From positions 1-25,138 of IMG/VR virus record IMGVR_UViG_3300028840_003526: a stretch of 25,138 nucleotides of DNA; one strand, written 5' to 3'. Origin of the DNA: a virus. Of this stretch, positions 22,544-25,138 are shown in pieces. How positions within the stretch are numbered: the first letter of the stretch is position 1; each line of letters opens with the position of its first letter. A program made the translations under genes and the position numbers. The notes under the pieces were generated by a model. It had not been told where the DNA came from, ran no database searches, and was given only the letters and a program-made list of their open reading frames with translations.

Positions 22544-23135
22544 TGATTTCCGTTCTTTGTTTGATGGCAAGTCGGATCAGTTCCCATTCTTCCGACAACG
22601 GTTTGATTCCTTGGTCCAAAGCAACCAATTCCTCTACCACCTCTTCGATAGAACCGAAAACATTGGCTTCTCTTTGAGCGATAACCGGATCGTCGCTCTT
22701 GATTTTGTCAATCACATCAAACAACCAGCGAGGAAGATTGTAAAGTCCATTTTCACAAACAAAATAGGTAGGAATATGCCGACCTTCGGCAACATAGGTT
22801 TCATTTGCAGTTCCCCACTGAGGGATGCGATGATCCACCACGACAATGATGAAATCAGCAGAATCGGTGCAATGAAGATCATGACGGCGGTATGACCGCA
22901 CATATTGTTGCAATTCTCGGAATCGGCCAGCTTTTTGAAGTGCAACTTGATAGCCCGTATCTTCATTTCCGAATTTGCCCTCGGGTTTGTCGGTGGGATC
23001 TAGTAGGCCCACTTCAAGCTTGGGCTTTGTATGTCGGATCAATTTGCAGAATTCACGCCGCCATCCAACCCCTGCGTCTTCTGCATACTCCATCGCTCCA
23101 GACAAATAACCCAATGCACCGCTCAATTTCCCCAT
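22512..23135 (-). CDS. Nucleoside 2-deoxyribosyltransferase-like protein
   Basis: This minus-strand gene has a clear ribosome binding site (TAGGAG, seven bases before its ATG) and encodes 207 residues. The N-terminal strand and loop YLSGAMEYAEDAGVGWR (10-26) fits the nucleotide-binding start of this fold, DPTDK follows at 46-50, and ADFIIVVVD with GTANE (Glu112) matches the region that holds the catalytic Glu in 2-deoxyribosyltransferases. Related phage proteins are usually thought to act on nucleotides or their bases. It is the only minus-strand gene between 749 and the right edge, converging on the gene before it and diverging from the one after, which suggests a separately expressed inserted gene (moron). 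The family call is by motif only. Substrate and activity are unknown. Confidence 0.6.
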   Translation of the reverse strand: MGKLSGALGYLSGAMEYAEDAGVGWRREFCKLIRHTKPKLEVGLLDPTDKPEGKFGNEDTGYQVALQKAGRFRELQQYVRSYRRHDLHCTDSADFIIVVVDHRIPQWGTANETYVAEGRHIPTYFVCENGLYNLPRWLFDVIDKIKSDDPVIAQREANVFGSIEEVVEELVALDQGIKPLSEEWELIRLAIKQRTEIISTSLFPESL

Positions 23136-23200
23136 AGATCGCTCCTAAATGCTGTTCGAAAACTCTATTACATTAACCATTGTTGCCGAGGAGATAAAAT
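23136..23200. other. Divergent intergenic region with two ribosome binding sites
   Basis: This 65-base gap separates two genes reading away from each other, so each must have its own promoter here or upstream. The ribosome binding sites are plain (TAGGAG leftward, GAGGAG rightward). I found no close match to TATAAATA or to a spaced -35/-10 pair. TGTAATAG on the minus strand is the nearest -10-like sequence. Confidence 0.6.
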
Positions 23201-23875
23201 ATGTCAAGTGAGATTTTAGGCGAAATTACCCAACTTCTTTCCGAAAATAAAGTCGTTAATAGAATGAGCTTCTTCCAGATGAAGTATTTCATGGTGGGGA
23301 AAGAACCCACCCTACAGGCCAAACTACGACATTGTTTGAATGAAATATCGGCTAGAAGACATGCCCTGGAAAACATGGAATTAGCCATAGACGAGGCGAA
23401 AGACGACATCCGATTAGTGGAAATCGATATTGAGGGCGAACAAGGCCTTTTACGCGAATTTGAGGCAGACCACCTAAATAAAGAAAGTACCGAGATAGCA
23501 CTTCGGAAACTACAACGCAAGAAAAGAAAGTTGGAGATGAGTCTGGAAGATCTGCTGAAAACGCAGAGAGAAACCGAAGAAGAAGCGGATTTCTTCCTTA
23601 GAGCCTTCAGGAGAATTGAGGAGGTTGAACCCCTCAGGCCCTTCGATGACTACCAAACGAACCTAGAGCTTTGGAATGAAAAGTACAGCGAAGAGTTAAA
23701 ACTTCGGGTGCTGACACAAAAGCCACTAGATTTGAATCTGGTGAGATGCATTCTGGCTCTTGATAAAGACACCCCCATCAGAAAGGAACTTGTTGGCTGG
23801 TTGGAGCAAATCGAACAAAAAGCACAACTGCAAATCGAAAAAAAGCAAGGTAGGTTGAGCGACAAAGGAGAATAA
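23201..23875 (+). CDS. Coiled-coil protein of unknown function
   Basis: The ATG follows GAGGAGATAAAAT, a good ribosome binding site. The 224-residue product has a short N-terminal segment (ILGEITQLLSENKVVNRMSF and FQMKYFMVGKEPTLQAKL) and then a long charged helix from about 45 to 135 with heptad-like hydrophobic spacing, consistent with a coiled coil. A shorter helical part ends in a very basic, Gln-rich tail. There are no membrane segments and no catalytic residues I recognise. It opens the final run of fibre genes and is joined to the PKD gene by a TAATG overlap. That suggests a structural or assembly role such as a fibre chaperone or linker, which is inference. Confidence 0.75.
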   Translation: MSSEILGEITQLLSENKVVNRMSFFQMKYFMVGKEPTLQAKLRHCLNEISARRHALENMELAIDEAKDDIRLVEIDIEGEQGLLREFEADHLNKESTEIALRKLQRKKRKLEMSLEDLLKTQRETEEEADFFLRAFRRIEEVEPLRPFDDYQTNLELWNEKYSEELKLRVLTQKPLDLNLVRCILALDKDTPIRKELVGWLEQIEQKAQLQIEKKQGRLSDKGE

Positions 23876-24927
23876 TGGCAGACCGCGTCACAAGCATAGA
23901 TGAAGGCTATGTTCCTGGTGATTTATCGCTGTTCCCAGAGGCAATAGATGACAAGGTGATTTTATACCAAGCCGCCAACAATGCGGAAACCGTATTGAAA
24001 CAAGGATTGCCTTACAATGCCGACAAGATCATTGTCGAAGATGCCACCCTATTTCCACCACAAGGATTATTGCGGATAGGAGTACCCCCAGGAGAACCGG
24101 GAATTGCGGAAATCGTTTACTACGGCAACAGAACCGATACTGTTTTTACCAACACCCAACGCGGCTTTGTAGGTTCCAGACAAAACCAGTGGATTGCGGG
24201 TGTTCCTGTAGTCAATGCCGTTATGGCAGAACCACACAACGCGGTTAAAGATGCCGTTATCAACATGGAAGGTTACGCGGGTCTGCGAACAAGCACCGAC
24301 ACAGCCACCATTGCCGGAAAGGTACGACTCCTAGAGGTGAAGCATGTAGCCCCCAAGGCCCTATTCAGAGCATTTCCTCGTTTGGGGGCCCCACCACTAA
24401 ACGTTAGGTTTCAAAATTTCTCTTCTGGTAATGTCATTCGCGTATTGTGGGATTTCGGAGATGGCGGTTCTTCGTTAGAGCGAAGTCCCAACCACACTTA
24501 TTACGCGGAAGGAGAGTATACAGTCACGCTAACCGTTGTGACCGGAACGGGGGCACAGGGCATTACAACCAAAGAAAGCTACATTCGCGTTTCCGAAGAG
24601 GAATCCCTTGTTTTCTTCTATGTTGTACAAGCAGACCAATCTCAGCCAGCTTATTCTGTCGATACAGCAGCGGACCTAGTTGAAACAGGAACCAACCCCA
24701 GTGCCACGCCCGCCACGTTTAAATTTGTCGATCAGTCAGAAGGTGCAATAGCAAGTAGAGTTTGGGTTTTTGGAGATGGGGAAAGTGAAACCGCCTTAGA
24801 TCCGAACTTTCACTCTACAACACACACATATCAGTCTCCAGGAGAGTATGAACCGGGCTTGCTGCTGGTGTATGCCGATGAACGACAACTATTTGTCCCA
24901 CTAGACTATAAGGTGATAGTGATATAA
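23875..24927 (+). CDS. Fibre or adhesion protein with two PKD-like domains
   Basis: An ATG overlaps the previous stop (TAATG), with AAAGGAG upstream. The 350-residue product has an N-terminal module at about 15-140: DKIIVEDATLFPPQGLLRIG, AEIVYYG, NTQRGFVGS and AEPHNAVKDAVINME. I associate this kind of module with attaching proteins to phage baseplates. Two PKD-type beta sandwiches follow. The first has VLWDFGDGGSS (about residue 190) with NHTYYAEGEYTVTLTV, and the second has VWVFGDGES (about 295) with THTYQSPGEYEPGL. PKD domains are immunoglobulin-like spacers and binding modules common in surface adhesins. The next gene starts with a related N-terminal module, so the two are paralogues. A host-contact or fibre-spacer role is likely. 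Confidence 0.8.
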   Translation: MADRVTSIDEGYVPGDLSLFPEAIDDKVILYQAANNAETVLKQGLPYNADKIIVEDATLFPPQGLLRIGVPPGEPGIAEIVYYGNRTDTVFTNTQRGFVGSRQNQWIAGVPVVNAVMAEPHNAVKDAVINMEGYAGLRTSTDTATIAGKVRLLEVKHVAPKALFRAFPRLGAPPLNVRFQNFSSGNVIRVLWDFGDGGSSLERSPNHTYYAEGEYTVTLTVVTGTGAQGITTKESYIRVSEEESLVFFYVVQADQSQPAYSVDTAADLVETGTNPSATPATFKFVDQSEGAIASRVWVFGDGESETALDPNFHSTTHTYQSPGEYEPGLLLVYADERQLFVPLDYKVIVI

Positions 24928-25138
24928 TGAGTATCCCCGAATCTAGCTTATATCCTGATGCTTATGATTCCGACAATAATCTGTATTTGGTTCGTGATGC
25001 ACTAAGAATCCGTCTAGCAGAGGACTACAATCCAGGCGACACGCGAATCGTAGTGGAAGATGCCGATGAAGGGGTGACAATGGCAAAGTTCCCCGATACC
25101 GGCCTCATCACGCTTACAGAACAACAAAGTGATTTGGA
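24927..25138 (+). CDS. Second fibre protein, paralogous N-terminus, partial (runs off right edge)
   Basis: The ATG overlaps the previous TAA (TAATG), and AAGGTGA lies upstream. Seventy codons are visible before the window ends, with no stop. The start, SLYPDAYDSDNNLYL then ALRIRLAEDYNPGDTRIVVE followed by DADEGVTMAKFPDTGLITL, matches in order the module SLFPEAIDDKVILY, DKIIVEDATLFPPQGLLRI of the preceding protein. This points to duplication of an attachment module carrying a different distal part. The remainder, and so the binding domain, lies outside the window. Confidence 0.75.
   Translation, partial: MSIPESSLYPDAYDSDNNLYLVRDALRIRLAEDYNPGDTRIVVEDADEGVTMAKFPDTGLITLTEQQSDL

Noticed and set aside
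22557-22895. Plus-strand open frame of 112 codons between 22557 and 22895
   Set aside because: It is the complement of the deoxyribosyltransferase-like gene on the minus strand, which has recognisable motifs and a ribosome binding site.

Overview
This window is a structural gene module of a large contractile-tailed bacteriophage (myovirus). The genes are packed, with ATGA, TAATG or TAGTG junctions between many neighbours and purine-rich ribosome binding sites before most starts. Their order from the tape measure onward matches the simple contractile-tail cassette known from PBSX (Xkd), P2 and Mu-type tails: tape measure, tube-end adaptor, LysM protein, hub, spike, gp25-like wedge, gp6/J-like wedge, gp7/gpI-like wedge. 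Some features also recall T4-like phages: a gp16-like small terminase layout, a gp53-like LysM protein and TATAAATA-like late-promoter candidates. The host cannot be named from the sequence. There are no tRNAs, rRNAs, CRISPR arrays, insertion sequences or integrase genes, and no stretch over 300 bases lacks a gene.

Layout. (1) 1-670, minus strand: a gene of unknown function running off the left edge. (2) 671-748: a short divergent region with weak promoter candidates. (3) 749-3651, plus strand: a possible small terminase subunit, two uncharacterised proteins, and a 184-residue conserved phage protein with a Pro/Gly tail. (4) 3651-9998: a 2115-residue tape measure protein with a regular array of about 82-residue repeats. 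(5) 10010-19871: the baseplate core, comprising the tube-end adaptor, LysM wedge, hub, Cys-rich spike, gp25-like, gp6/J-like and gp7/gpI-like proteins. (6) 19871-22543: a beta-rich virion protein, a small unknown protein, a SET-domain protein, a fibre- or baseplate-associated protein and a glycosyltransferase-like protein. (7) 22512-23135, minus strand: a nucleoside 2-deoxyribosyltransferase-like gene inserted against the direction of its neighbours. (8) 23201-25138: a coiled-coil protein, a PKD-domain fibre protein, and the start of a paralogue of that protein leaving the right edge.

How the parts fit. The tape measure sets tail length. The adaptor, LysM protein, hub and spike form the central baseplate. 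The gp25, gp6 and gp7/gpI-like proteins form the surrounding wedges. The genes after 19871 probably supply peripheral baseplate and fibre parts, with modifying enzymes (SET, glycosyltransferase-like) placed among them. Sheath, tube, portal, capsid and large terminase genes are not in the window and must lie elsewhere.

The points most worth a second look are the tape measure repeat array, which changes from membrane-like to soluble while keeping its period; the SET-domain gene inside the baseplate/fibre operon; two perfect intragenic hairpins (13 bp at 6114-6143 and 15 bp at 19083-19115); the separate genes for tube adaptor and LysM domain; the Cys-rich spike; and the tandem fibre paralogues.
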